A stretch of 64,000 nucleotides of DNA from Vitis vinifera (GCF_030704535.1 NC_081822.1:8164501-8228500), one strand, 5' to 3'. Positions 10,978 to 23,756 are shown, counted from the first letter of the stretch. A program made the numbers and translations. Notes: generated by a model from the sequence alone, not told the origin.

Positions 10978-13900
10978 TCCCTTTTTTTTTTATATATTTT
11001 CTTTCATATTTTCCAAATACTTCAAATAGCACTCTATTCTCTATTTTCAAGTTTGTATCTTTGTGAAACTCATGTAATCCTGTTCCATGATAACCTTCCC
11101 ATGACTACAAAGGAAGGTGGCAACATATCATTGGGAGAGTGTCTTAGAAGCCAAAATTTGGCCCACAGTTGAAAGGAAAATGCACAATTATTGAAGTGGA
11201 TGAAGACTTTTAACCTCATTTGTGGAAGTTAGGTCGTTTTTCTAAGGGAAACTTGTGTTTCCATGTAGCTATTTGAAAGTAATATTATATTCAAACCCCA
11301 CTCAATTGGAATATGAAATTTGACTGTCAAAGGGACAACTATGTTTTGGATCCACTTGAACTTAAAAATTAAGTTTTAATCCATATAAGTTCATCATTTA
11401 AGCCAAAGACCCAGAAAAAATGTGAAAATTGAAAAAAAAGATATGGTTTTTTTATCTTCCTAGAAATGACCTTTACTCACTATGAAAAAAAAAAGAGTAA
11501 AAAAGTATTAATTTAAATTTTATTCATTTTGTAAACCTTAATAAATTTTAATGTAATTTAGTGATTTGGAAAAAATACACCATTTTCCAAAAAAATAAAA
11601 ATAAATTATTATTATTATTTAAAAATCAAACATCTTAGAAAATATATATTTTTAAAATTGTGTATATAAAATATAACTAAAAATATGTCAATTTTTTTTT
11701 TAAATGACATTTTTAGAATATATTTTTTAAAAAATTAGTTTTCTAAAAATAATAATTTTTCAGAATAATTATTTAAAAAATATTTAACATAAAAAAGTTT
11801 GTCAAGCATTATGGTAGAAAATAGTTTTGAAGGATATATTCGTCTCTTCATATTTTATATCTTTTCCATCAATTATGCAATTTATATGGACAAAAACTTA
11901 ATTTTTGGGCCTAACTCGTCCAAAACACAATTGTCCTTTTTTTTTTTTCTTATATTTTCCAAATACTTCAAATGCACTCCATTCCCTATTTTCAAGTTTG
12001 TATCTTTGTGAAACTCATGTAATCCTGTCCCATGCGAACCTTCCCATAACTACAAAGGAAGGTGGCAACATATCATTGGGAGAGTGTCTTAGGAGCCAAA
12101 ATTTGGCCCACGGTTGAAAGGAAAATGCACAATTATTGAAGTGGACAAAGACTTTTAACCTCATTTGTGGAAGTTAGGCCATTTTTCCAAGGGAAACTTG
12201 TTATATTCAAATCCCAATCAGTTGGAATATGAGATTTGACTGTCAAAGAAATAATTGTTTGGATCCACTTGGATTCAAAAATTAAGTTTTGGTCCATATA
12301 AGTTCATCATTTAAGCTCAAGACCTAGAGAAATTGTGAAAATTAAGAAGAATAATATAAATTTTTTATTTTTTCAGAAATGACCTTTATTCACTATGAAA
12401 AAAAAAGTATTAATTTAAATTTTATTCCTTTTGTAAACCTCAATAAAATTTAATGTAATTTAGTGATTTGGAAAAAAATACACCATTTTCCAAAAAATAA
12501 AAATAAATTATTATTATTATTATTTAAAAATCAAATATCTTGGAAAATATATATTTTTAAAATTGTGTATATAAAAAATAACTAAAAATATGTCTTTTTT
12601 TTTTAAATGATATATTTTTAGAATATATTTTTAAAAAAATTAGTTTTCTAAAAATAATAAATTTTCAGAATAATCATTTAAAAAATATTTAATATAAAAA
12701 AGTTTGTCAAACATTATGGTAGAAAATAGTTTTGAAGGGAATATTCATCTCTTTCATATTTTATATCATTTTCATCAATTATGCAATTTATATGGACCAA
12801 AACTTAATTTTTAGGATCAGTTAGGTCCAAAACACAATTGTCCCTTTTTTTTATATATATATTTTCTTTCATATTTTCCAAATACTTCAAATAGCACTCC
12901 ATTCCCTATTTTCAAGTTTGTATATTTGTGAAACTCATGTAATCCTGTCCCATAAGAATCTTCCCATAACTACAAAGGAATGTGGCAACATATCATTGGG
13001 TGAGTGTCTTAGGAGCCAAAATTTGGCCCACGGTTGAAAGGAAAATGCACAATTATTGAAGTGGACAAAGACTTTTAACCTCATTTGTGGAAGTTAGGCC
13101 ATTTTTCCAAGGGAAACTTGTTATATTCAAATCCCAATAAGTTGGAATATGAGATTTGACTGTCAAATGAACAACTGTATTTTGGATCCACTTGGATTCA
13201 AAAATTAAGTTTTAGTCCATATAAGTTCATCATTTAAGCCCAAGACATAGAGAAATTGTGAAAATTGAGAAGAATGATATAAATTTTTTATCTTTCCAGA
13301 AATGACCTTTATTCACTATGAAAAAAAAATAAAAAAATATTAATTTAAATTTTATTCCTTTTGTAAACCTCAATAAAATCTAATGTAATTTAGTGATTTG
13401 GAAAAAAATACACCATTTTCCAAAAAAATAAAAATAAATTATTATTATTATTATTTAAAAATCAAACATCTTGGAAAATGTATATATTTTTAAAATTGTG
13501 TATATAAAAAATAACTAAAAATATGTCAATTTTTTTATGATATATTTTTAGAATATATTTTTAAAAAAATTAGTTTTCTAAAAATAATAAATTTTCAGAA
13601 TAATTATTTAAAAAATATTTAACATAAAAAAGTTTGTCAAACATTATGGTAGAAAATAGGTTTGAAGGGAATATTCGTTTCTTCATATTTTATATCATTC
13701 CCATCAATTATGCAATTTATATGGATCAAAACTTAATTTTTGGGCCCAGTTGGATCCAAAACACAATTGTCCCTTTTTTTTTTCTTTCATATTTTCCAAA
13801 TACTTCAAATAGCACTCCATTCCCTATTTTCAAGTTTTTATATTTGTGAAACTCATGTAATCCTGTCCCATGAGAATCTTCCCATAACTACAAAGGAATG

Positions 13901-14115
13901 TGGCATCATATCATTGGGAGAGTGTCTTAGGAGCCAAAATTTGGCCCACGGTTGAAAGGAAAATGCACAATTATTGAAGTGGACAAAGACTTTTAACCTC
14001 ATTTGTGGAAGTTAGGTCGTTTTTCCAAGGGAAACTTGTGTTTCCAAGTAGTTATTTGAAAGTAATATTATATTCAAACCCCAATAAGTTGAAATATGAG
14101 ATTTGACTGTCAAAG
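10978..14115 (+). repeat. Tandem array of about 920-bp units (three full steps plus part)
   Basis: The anchor word aaactcatgtaatcctg recurs at 11066, 12011, 12931 and 13849, giving spacings of 945, 920 and 918. Each unit contains a pyrimidine-rich start, the word ggagccaaaatttggccca (with a variant in the first unit) and a long AT-rich part. Units two and three share a loss of about 29 bases after aaacttgt that the first and last units do not have. The array is noncoding: frames of about 70 codons recur in the units but drift and carry only hydrophobic low-complexity sequence. The last unit runs into the palindrome that begins near 14020. Confidence 0.9.
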
Positions 14116-17100
14116 GGAAAAATATTATTATTTTTGTGCACTTTGAGCCAACTCCATCTTCTGTGTCCAAATTGCCCTTCCGTTTCTCTAGCTCAAAATC
14201 ATCCCAACCTCCATGAAAAGCTTCACCATATCTACCATTCCCTATTTGATCCTCTACTTGGTTTTGTTTGCTCATTTCAAATGCAAGAAGACACACACGT
14301 GCTTCCAAATTATGAGGATTTTTTTTTCTTTTTTTTTTTGGCTTTAATATTATTTGGAATATCATTCATACTTTTATTAGAAAAATGGGTTACTCATGAT
14401 CTTTAACAAAATAAAGTTGACCAATTAGATTTCAAGAAAAGTACAAAAATAAATGAAAGTGTTTCTGATTGTCCAATAGGATGAGTTTGGGATAGATCAT
14501 TCATATCTTAATTTCATCTCATTTATTTATATCTATATCATATTTGTCAAAAGAATGAAAATTTAAACAACATAGGACAGTTCTTATACTTGCTTGACGT
14601 TCCCATTTTATTTATTTATTTTAAAATTTTTTATTTTAATTTAAATCATATTAAATGTAAATATAATGTATAAATAAATAAATAAATATTATAAATTTAT
14701 AATTTATTTTTATGAAAAGTAAATTTCTAATTTTATATATGTAAAAAAATCAATTAAAATAAATTTTTATTTAATATTATATATAATTGAGGTGAAGTCG
14801 ACAAAATTATACTAAAACCCAACCCACTAAAATTAAGAAAAAAATACTAAATTTTAAATCTTTAACTTCTAAAAAAAAAAAACACCTGACCCAACCACCC
14901 AATCTAAATGTTTTTTTTCTCTTATTTGGAAGTTTTCTCTCATCTTCCTTCATTCCCAACAACCCAAAATTTCTCTCATTTCAATTCAAAAACCTAAATC
15001 TAAAACTCCAAGGCGGTGTCAAAATGCATTTTTTGGTGTGCCTCTGGCTAAGACGCCTCAACTAGGCATTTGCCCTTAGCCCTAATCATAGTTAACTCTC
15101 GTCTAGGAGCCATGAAAGTCCAAGAGAATCCGAGAAAAACGAAATGGAGCTCGACTGGAAAGAGTAGGTACCCAAAAATTGAAACCCTAACCTCCAAATG
15201 CATTCTAAACTCGCAAATCCATGTCCAAGATAGCTTTATCAGTAACAAATAGCATCAAACATCTCTCTTAGACCACTGAATCGACGAAGCCCTTGAAGAA
15301 CTAAAGGAAATGATGCAAAAAATGAAGTGTGGGAGACTCTTAAAGCATTGGGTCCCAACAAACCCATCGACCGAACCTCGATCGGATCTCGACCGGTACT
15401 CAATCAAACCTCGATCGATCACCTTTGGTATTTTGGTGACTGTACCTTAGGTACTACCTTAACTAATCTTCGGTACTACTTTAGTTAAACTTGGGTACTA
15501 CTTGTGTGAAGCCTCAAAACTTCATTTGTGGATATTACTTACTTCATTTGTGACCTTTAGAATATGTCATTTTGTAATTAATTAGTGTGGTCAATTGGTT
15601 CACATTTGGTATTTTGGTGATCGTACCTTAGGTACTACCTTAACCAACCTTAGATACTACCTTAGTTAAGCTCATTCAACTGTCTAGGAGTGAGTTGGTG
15701 TCCTTTTCAATTTTATACATAAAACTGGTCAACTAGTTACTCTTTATCGGTCGAGGTTCGATCGAGAATGAAGTAAATAATATCCACAAATGAAATTTTG
15801 AGGCTTCAGATAGGTAGTATCCAAGTTTTAGTAAGGTAGTACTTAAGGTTGGTTAAGATAGTACCTAAGGTAGATTAAGATAGTACCTAAGGTATAGTCA
15901 CCAAAATACCTAAGGTATATTCACCAAAATACCAAAGGTGAACCAATTGACCACACTAATTAATCTTATAATGGCATGTTCTAAGGGTTACAAATAAAGT
16001 AAGTAATATCCATAAATGAAGTTTCGAGCCTTCACATAGGTAGTACACAAGTTTAACTAAGTTAGTACCTAAGGTCAATTAAGGTAGTACCTAAAGTAGA
16101 TTAAGATAGTACCTAAGGACTATTAAGGTAGTACCTAAGGTACAGTCACCAAAATACCAAAGGTGAACCAACTGACCACACTAATTAATCACAAAATGGC
16201 ACGCTCTAAATGTCACAAATAAAGTAAGTAATATCCATAAATGCAATTCTGAGGCTTCACACAAGTAGTACCCAAGTTTAACTAAGGAGTACCTAAAGTT
16301 AGTTAATGTAGTACCTAAAGTAGATTAAAGTCGTACCTAAGGACTATTAAGGTAATACCTAAGTTACAATCACCAAAATGCCAAAGGTGACCAATTGAGT
16401 CAAGGACCGGTCGAGTTGGGACCCAATACTTTAAGAGTCTCTCGTGCTTCATTTTTTGCATTGTTTCCTCTGGTTCTTCAAGGGTTTCGTTGATTCATTG
16501 GTCTAGAAGAGATGTTTGGTGTTATTTGTTGTTGATAAAGCTATCTTGGACATAGATTTGCAAGTCTAAGACGCATTTGGAGGTTAGGGTTTCAGTTTTT
16601 GGGTACCTACTCTCTCCACCCAAGCTCCATTTCGTTTTTCCCGGATTCTCTTGGACTCCCATGGCTTCTAGATGAGAGTCAACTGTGACTAGGGCTCAGG
16701 GCAAACGCCCAATTGGGGCATCTCAGTCAGAGACATGCTGAAATGAGCATTTTGACACCACCTTGGAGTTTTAGATTTGGGTTTTTGAACTTAAATGAGA
16801 GAAATTTTGAGTTTTCGGGAATGAAGAAAGATGATAGAAAGCTTCCAAATGAGAACAGAAAACATTCAGATTAGGTGGTCAGGTCAGGTGTTTTTTTTTT
16901 TTTTTTTAGAAGTTAAAAATTCAGAATTCAGTATTTTTTTTTTCTTAATTTGAGTGATCCTGCTAACATGGAGGTTAGAATGATGTTGAGGATCCTGAAC
17001 TGGAGAAATAGAAGGGCAATTTGGGCATAGAAGATGGAGTCGGCTTAGAATGCACAAAAACGATAATACTTTCCTCTTTGATAGTCAAATCTCATATTCC

Positions 17101-17170
17101 AACTAATTGGGGTTTGAATATAATATTATTTTCAAATAGCTAGCTGGAAACACAAGCTTCCCTTTTTCCA
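14020..17170. repeat. Large imperfect palindrome (foldback-like element), about 3.1 kb
   Basis: The sequence at about 14880-15355 is the reverse complement of about 16415-16900, with scattered differences; an example pair is ccaaggcggtgtcaaaatgc against gcattttgacaccaccttgg. Outer segments 14020-14215 and 16970-17170 also pair, and they contain the end of the 920-bp tandem unit. The left side has about 600 extra AT-rich bases (14215-14830) with no partner on the right. The middle is built of ~225-bp repeats. There is no transposase. It may be a foldback transposon or an inverted duplication of part of the tandem array plus flank. Confidence 0.8.
15390..16410. repeat. Loop of the palindrome: ~225-bp repeats rich in GTAGTACCTAAGGT
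   Basis: On the right side, aagtaatatccataaatg-type anchors recur near 15775, 16001 and 16226, so the period is about 225 bases. Each unit holds several GTAGTACCTAAGGT-like words and caccaaaataccaaaggtg. The same units appear inverted on the left (15390-15690). At both edges lie GAC-CGGT-CGAGG type words that recur at 55.74-55.93 kb. Confidence 0.75.
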
Positions 17171-19590
17171 AAATGAGGCTGCAACTTGGAACTCGGGGCA
17201 TTCATATTCCATCATCATCACTATTAATATTATTCCAGCTAGCTTTCATCTTTGCATGAGAATTTCTACCCTTGCCCGCACAAGTCAAGAACGACTTTGT
17301 CTTTTCCATAAATATTAATATTATTCCAAGTGCCCCATAAAAAGGGAAAAGGAGTGTATAAAGAAAAAATTGAATTCAAACCTGATACATTCAATTTAAA
17401 ATAATTAATATTTTACATAGTTTTACATAAACTATATATATATAATTTTATATAAAAAAATATTATCAAAATATTATCTTTTAATGATATAAACCTATGT
17501 TTAATATAAGATTATATAAATTTTAAATTATTTTTAAATATATATATATATATATATATATTTTCTCCTAAAAATTTCTATCAAAATACATTTTTCTAAA
17601 CATAAGAATCAAGAAAGGAGACAAGTTGACCAAGCAGCGACACAAGTGATAATGACATATAAATAGGTTTGGTTGTAACTCTCTTCTCTTCTAAACGTTA
17701 AGAGTGAAGTTTTGATAAAATGACTTTCAATAAAACAATAGATTTATTTTAGGTATATTTTGAAATTTTTGTTAGAAATGACTTTTTTTCTCATATTTAT
17801 TTTTAAATTTTATTTATAAAAAAAAAATTGTTTAAAACCATTGTAAAGTGCAGATTCGGCATAATTTAGAAACCACACTTTCAAAATATGGTTTCTAAAT
17901 AAGAATAAAAAATGTAAAAACTAGAGGATTAGTTTAAATAATAATTTGAAAACATGTTTGAAACATGTATTTTGTTTTATTGAATTAGCCAATTTGGCAC
18001 AAAAATGGATAAAGTGAGGAAATTGTTTAGGTTTTAAGTGTCTTTATTAAGTTAAAGTGTTAAATTCAACCATCTCTTAATACTTGGATAAAATACATTT
18101 AATTAAAATTAGTTAAATTTTTTATTAAATATTGATTTTAGTTGGAGTAAATGTTTGAAAAACCGAGATTTTTTATTGAAAAATTGGTTATCGATAATGG
18201 CCAAAATCCACCATCATATAATCCGTCGGGAAAAAAAATCATAGAAAGTCGGTAATTTCACAGAAAAATCAACGAAATCTCGATGATAAGTTGGGACGTG
18301 TGGCAACTTTGGGTGATCGGTGGTAAAAAAAAATTGTCGATTTTTGGTGAAATATAACCCCCTGGTTTTATTGATGGCAGTTTCTTTTTTTCTTTTTTTT
18401 CTTTTTCTTTTTTATAATTTATCCTATTTTTTAAATTTATAATTATTCATTTTTAATTTATCATTTTATTTTATATCATCATTTCATTTTTAACTACTTT
18501 TCATATTTATCTCATTAATTCTATTTAAAAAAAATTACTATCACTTCACTCTTAATTATATATATCCTTTTAATTTTAAATGTTTTTGTTTTAAAATATT
18601 AAAAATATAATTTTACTTAAAAATTGCTATAATATAAAAAAAATTAATGAAGTTCTAATATTTTATAAATTAAAATTAATTTGATAAGATAAATTATTAA
18701 TAATTTTAATTATTAAAATAAATTAATGTTAATAGAAAAGTTGTTTTGTAATAAAATTTTAGAAATTAAATCTCAAACCAAATATGTTATATAAATCAAT
18801 TAAATTTTTTATTTAAAATGAAATAAAACATGGTTTAATAAAAATATTTTTAAAATATTAAAATAAATTAATATAAATATATTAAAGGAATTTAAGCTAT
18901 TTTTTTTTTATAAAATTTGATAAATATTATCTTTAATCATGCTCAGCAATTACAAAATAACTTTAATATGTATATTCTTCTTTATTTCATTTTTTTTCAA
19001 AGTTTTTTATATAAGTTTTGAACTATTTGCGTTCGATTTGATATTTTTGTACCGATATATCCATATTTAACGTTATTTCAAACATTTGAGTTGAAGGGAA
19101 ATGTGAATGAGATTAAGAAAGAAAGAGAAGGTTGAATTTTAAACGAGAAATATTTGGTTATAAGAGATGAAATAATTCTCAAATCGAAAATCTAATCATT
19201 CCCATATTTTTTGTGAAAAAAAACTCATTTTTTTTTTATAGAAATGTCATTTTCTATTTCAAATATTTCTATACAGATTTCAAAAGAAATTATTATTTTT
19301 GTAAGAAAATAATGAAGATAGTTTTGTCCAAATGATACAAAAAAAAAAAAAAAAAGTGGGGGTTAAATTTCAAAATTTGGATTTTGAGGGCATTTTAATC
19401 AAATAACCCTAAAAAATTAAAGATATGTTGCCGGGGATTAAGGAGACTTCGTTTGGTCCTAGCCCCTTGTAAAATTAAAGATATTTTTGTATGATGTCTT
19501 GTCCATCATAAAAAAATTACTCAGAGATGGTGTCGTTTGGTAAAGAGACCGAGCTCGTGGATGGAAGCTCTGGCCCACATCCGAAGATTT
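17171..19590. other. AT-rich intergenic region
   Basis: Contains a (TA)n run near 17540-17562, poly-A tracts and low-complexity sequence. A possible weak inverted pair (ttggagtaaatgtttgaaa near 18140 and its partner near 19075-19095) could mark an old, degraded DNA element of about 1 kb. The match is short and I do not rely on it. No gene seen. Confidence 0.4.
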
Positions 19591-19600
19591 GATAACGACG

Positions 19601-19607
19601 TATAAAG
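19601..19607 (+). promoter_or_regulatory. Probable TATA box of the kinase gene at 19718
   Basis: TATAAAG lies 111 bases before the ATG in a locally GC-richer stretch. Spacing fits a short 5' untranslated leader. Confidence 0.55.
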
Positions 19608-19717
19608 TATAAACTACCCTAGGCCTCCGCTTATAACTTCATTTGTGCGTTCCTTCCCAGAATTTGATTCAAGATTAGCCCTACAGCCTTTTCAGCTGAT
19701 CCAATTTCATAGATTAC

Positions 19718-22096
19718 ATGGATGCGCCAGTTCTTTTGCTTCTTCTCGCTCTGCTTCTATCTTCTCCACTTCCATCGTCTACCCTCGACAGTTTGAGTCA
19801 AGGCTCATCCCTATCAGTTGGGAAGCCTGAACAAGTTTTAATTTCACAAAGTGGAATCTTTTCAGCCGGCTTCTACCCCGTCGGTGACAATGCTTATTGT
19901 CTTGCCATATGGTTCACCAAACCATCCTACGACGGCAAACATACGGTTGTTTGGATGGCAAACCGAAACCAACCAGTTAATGGGAATTTCTCAAAGCTTT
20001 CCCTGCTAAAAAATGGTGAACTTATCTTAACAGATGCCGGGCGGTTCATAGTTTGGACCACAAAGGCGGTTGGGGTTTCTCCGGTGCGATTACATCTCTT
20101 CAACACTGGTAACCTTGTGTTGCGTACCTCGGATGGTGTTATTCAATGGCAAAGTTTCGATTCACCAACAGATACCCTTCTCCCTCACCAGCCACTCACC
20201 AGAAATACGAGACTTGTCTCTTCAAGAACCAAAACCAACTTTTTCTCAGGGTTTTATAAGCTCTATTTTGACAACAGTAACGTCCTCAGTCTTGTGTTCG
20301 ATGGGCCAAACGTTTCAAGCGTTTACTGGCCCCCATCGTGGCTTGTAAGCTGGCAGGCGGGCAGATCGGCATACAATAGCAGCAGAATTGCATTACTAGA
20401 TTACTTTGGCTATTTTTCTTCATCCGACGGTTTTAAGCTTCAGTCCTCGGATTTTGGTGAGAGAGTCCGGCGAAGATTGACCCTGGATATTGATGGCAAC
20501 TTACGATTATACAGTTTTGAGGAAGAGAGAAATAAGTGGGTTGTTACTGGGGAAGCCATCACGGAACAATGCAAAGTTCATGGAATATGCGGACCCAACA
20601 GTGTTTGTACCTATGTGCCCGGTTCTGGGAGTGGAAGGAGATGCTCTTGCATACCTGGATATGAGGTGAAAAATCGCACTGACCGAACTTATGGATGCAT
20701 ACAAAAATTCAATCTTTCTTGCAACTCACAGAAGGTTGGTTTCCTCCTACTCCCACACGTGGAGTTCTACGGCTATGATTATGACTGTTACCCCAATTAC
20801 ACCTTACAGATGTGTAAAAAACTGTGCTTGGAAAAATGCGGTTGCATAGGATTTCAATACAAGTACGATCATATATGTTATCCTAAGCGGATGTTACTCA
20901 ACGGATACCGCTCACCTAGTTTTGAAGGACATATATATCTAAAATTGCCCAAAGCTAGTCTCCTTTCCTATGACAAACCCGTTGAGGAATTCATGTTAGA
21001 TTGCTCGGAAAACCGCACAGAGCAGCTAGTAAGAACCTATTCAAAAGCCCATGAAAATGGAGTGTTAAAGTCCATCCTCTGGTTTGTCTGTGCAATTGGA
21101 GGAGTTGAGATGATTTGCATCTGTGTGGTGTGTTGTTTCTTGATGATGAAGGCCCAGCAAAACACCAATACAGATCCGCCAGGCTACATTTTAGCCGCCA
21201 CGGGATTCAGAAAATTCACCTATACTGAGCTGAAGAAAGCAACACGGGGTTTCAGTGAGGAGATTGGAAGAGGAGGAGGTGGGATTGTATATAAAGGTGT
21301 CTTGTCAGACCACCGAGTAGCAGCCATCAAGCAGCTCAATGGAGCTAACCAAGGAGAAGCTGAATTTTTGGCAGAAGCAAGCACCATTGGGAGGCTTAAC
21401 CACATGAACTTGATAGAGATGTGGGGTTATTGCTTTGAGGGGAAGCACAGGCTCTTGGTTTATGAATACATGGAGCATGGATCACTAGCACAAAACCTCA
21501 CTTCCAATACACTTGATTGGCAGAAGAGGTTCAATATTGCGGTGGGCACAGCAAAAGGTCTGGCTTATTTACACGAAGAGTGCTTGGAGTGGGTTCTACA
21601 CTGCGATGTGAAGCCTCAAAACATACTCCTAGACTCTAATTATCAGCCAAAGGTGGCAGACTTCGGCCTGTCAAAGTTACAGAACAGAGGAGGAATCAAC
21701 AATTCAAGATTGTCGAGGATCAGAGGAACGAGAGGTTACATGGCTCCAGAGTGGGTTTTGAACCTCCCCATCACGTCCAAAGTAGACGTTTATAGCTATG
21801 GTATTGTGGTTCTGGAGATGATTACCGGTCTAAGAAGTGTTGCAAATGCCATCCACGGTACAGATGGCATAGGGGAACGTCAGAGTTTGGTGGCATGGGT
21901 GAAAGGGAAGATGAATAGTGCAACTGCAGTTGCTTCGTGGATTGAAGAAATCCTAGACCCGTCGATGGAAAGCAAATATGACATGGGTGAGATGGAAATT
22001 CTAGTATCAGTGGCTCTGCAATGTGTGGAATTGGATAAAGATGAAAGACCCACCATGAGTCAGGTGGTCGAGCTGCTTCTCCGCCGTGGATGTTGA
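19718..22096 (+). CDS. G-type lectin S-receptor-like Ser/Thr kinase (ZmPK1 type), intronless
   Basis: A 792-residue receptor kinase, intact, opposite in strand to its two intact relatives. Parts: signal peptide (1-21, Leu-rich), bulb-lectin domain (about 25-155, WMANRNQPVNG at 79-89), S-locus region (about 195-280), EGF-like segment (285-327, KVHGICGPNSVC), PAN-like Cys-rich region (335-430), membrane helix (about 451-477, unusually Cys-rich with CICVVCC) and kinase (517-788). Key residues present: Gly-rich loop 518-527, Lys538, HCD 628-630 (non-RD), DFG 648-650, and Thr671 in GTRGYMAPEW. It is clearly diverged from the 801 and 28598 genes but is the nearest relative of the pseudogene at 5359. 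It probably sits at the plasma membrane and signals from an unknown glycan or protein ligand. The start is the only Met placed before the signal peptide. Confidence 0.95.
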   Translation: MDAPVLLLLLALLLSSPLPSSTLDSLSQGSSLSVGKPEQVLISQSGIFSAGFYPVGDNAYCLAIWFTKPSYDGKHTVVWMANRNQPVNGNFSKLSLLKNGELILTDAGRFIVWTTKAVGVSPVRLHLFNTGNLVLRTSDGVIQWQSFDSPTDTLLPHQPLTRNTRLVSSRTKTNFFSGFYKLYFDNSNVLSLVFDGPNVSSVYWPPSWLVSWQAGRSAYNSSRIALLDYFGYFSSSDGFKLQSSDFGERVRRRLTLDIDGNLRLYSFEEERNKWVVTGEAITEQCKVHGICGPNSVCTYVPGSGSGRRCSCIPGYEVKNRTDRTYGCIQKFNLSCNSQKVGFLLLPHVEFYGYDYDCYPNYTLQMCKKLCLEKCGCIGFQYKYDHICYPKRMLLNGYRSPSFEGHIYLKLPKASLLSYDKPVEEFMLDCSENRTEQLVRTYSKAHENGVLKSILWFVCAIGGVEMICICVVCCFLMMKAQQNTNTDPPGYILAATGFRKFTYTELKKATRGFSEEIGRGGGGIVYKGVLSDHRVAAIKQLNGANQGEAEFLAEASTIGRLNHMNLIEMWGYCFEGKHRLLVYEYMEHGSLAQNLTSNTLDWQKRFNIAVGTAKGLAYLHEECLEWVLHCDVKPQNILLDSNYQPKVADFGLSKLQNRGGINNSRLSRIRGTRGYMAPEWVLNLPITSKVDVYSYGIVVLEMITGLRSVANAIHGTDGIGERQSLVAWVKGKMNSATAVASWIEEILDPSMESKYDMGEMEILVSVALQCVELDKDERPTMSQVVELLLRRGC

Positions 22097-23756
22097 TACA
22101 ATTATCACTACTGATAAATTAATACCTCCTATGGGGCCAGCCAAGTATGGCAGCTTTCTGAACCTATTCCGCCCATTTATGATATTCGTAAAAAAAACAT
22201 TGTTATTTTTGCTACCCTCCTCAATAAAGATTCTACTAATAAATATTATATAGAATTTTATTCCCAATATCTCTCTTTGGTGCTCTTATCTTATTTTATA
22301 AAATCATTTTTAAAATTTGTTGAATTTGATATATTTTACCCTCACATAATTTGTAGCAGGAAAAGTTTCTCTCTTCATCATACAACAAATTCTTTTCTAT
22401 GTAGTATACATATATGAAAGCTATAAATGGCTTTAGCTTTAATTGAAATCATATAATTTCTCATTGAATCTAATCTAACGTGACTTTAAAAATTTTCAAA
22501 ATATAAATCAATTCCTCCTGCTTAAACATAACACTATAATTGCATCTGTGCCTTGGTGCTTTCTGTGTTAGTGAATGAATTAGTTTAAATATTGACTTTT
22601 TAGACAACAATTTTAAAGAGCTCATGCGTCACACTATCAATTCAACCTTCTTTGATATTTATTTATTTATTTATTTTAATTACCTTTCGATGGTATCATT
22701 GCTTGGAAAATTTTGATGAACGTGAAAGGGAAATGGAAAATCGTGGGGCACACGTCCATTATGGAGTCAAAATCTTTGAAAGATGTAAAATTGTCGTGCA
22801 ATTCAATCTAATGTAGATGGACAAAAATGCCATTTTATTGATCAAGCATAGATGAATGTGGAAATGACGCAACGCATCAAATCAGACTTGGCGGATGACA
22901 TGTAAAATGCAAAATTAAATAATGATTGAAAATCAAATGAATGAGCCACCCAGCAAATGTCTAGTTTCAAGTCTTTCATTTTTTTTTTCAACTTAAGACC
23001 TCTTTTTGGAAATTTATTATTAAAAATATTTTAATCTCTAATTTTTCATAAGTTTCTTTTCATAAACATGTTGACTGGCTTCAGGGAAATAAACAAAAAT
23101 ATATTTTTAAATTATTTAATCTAACTTTAAAAAGATAAGTAAAATTTTATTAAAATAATTTATTAATTTTAAATTTATATTTTATTTTCATTCATTTGAC
23201 ATACCTTCAATAATTAGTATAAAATTAATATAAATGTTTTATATAATCCGTTTACATGCATGGTATATTATGTACAAACAGGAACAAAATGAATGAGGCA
23301 CTGTATGTGACAAATAAATACATTTTTATAAAATTTAAATTTAATTTTATAGTATATGACATGGATTCTGGCGTCATCTTCCACATCACTGAACTTCATC
23401 TTCACCTATTTTCATCATTCTATGTTTCCAACGCTTCCCACTATGAACGTCTCTAGAAAAAACTGCCCGATGTGGCTCTCCTCTTGGCTCTACCACAGTT
23501 AAGATTTTCGGCTTGATGTCGTGTACCTGCAATTTACACGATGTGTTCTCATTCGATGGCGAATTCACTTTAAATTTATTCGATAAAAATATGGTTTTTA
23601 GATTAAACTGTTTATTTTTTATTTTTTTTAAGGGAAAACAAGATAAGAAATAAAATCTTAAGTGTGACTCTTTATTTGGGAAAGACGGTCTGTGGAAAAC
23701 TAAAATCAAGTTTGAGGGTCAGGTTATTTATTGGAAAGGTATGATAAAAGACTGTA
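22097..23756. other. 3' flank and intergenic stretch
   Basis: An AATAAA at 22224-22229 could serve as poly(A) signal for the kinase gene. Further on the sequence is AT-rich. Around 23390-23560 there is a GC-richer patch; on the minus strand it reads EPRGEPHRAVFSRDVHSG and GKRWKHRMMKIGEDEVQ. It is protein-like, but I cannot name it and there is no complete gene around it; it is probably part of a repeat. Confidence 0.4.

Noticed and set aside
11799-13955. Frames of about 70 codons that recur in the ~920-bp units
   Set aside because: They recur because the DNA repeats. Start sites, lengths and frames drift, and the sequence is hydrophobic low complexity.
15048-15252. Overlapping 60-66 codon frames on both strands of the palindrome arm
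   Set aside because: No family match; the partner arm does not keep the frame, as expected for noncoding repeat DNA.
17540-17562. (TA)n run as a regulatory element (also near 38899)
   Set aside because: Simple dinucleotide repeats common in AT-rich plant DNA, with no adjacent gene start.
18130-19100. Possible ~1-kb inverted-repeat element
   Set aside because: The inverted match is only about 20 bases with mismatches in AT-rich DNA; too weak to call.
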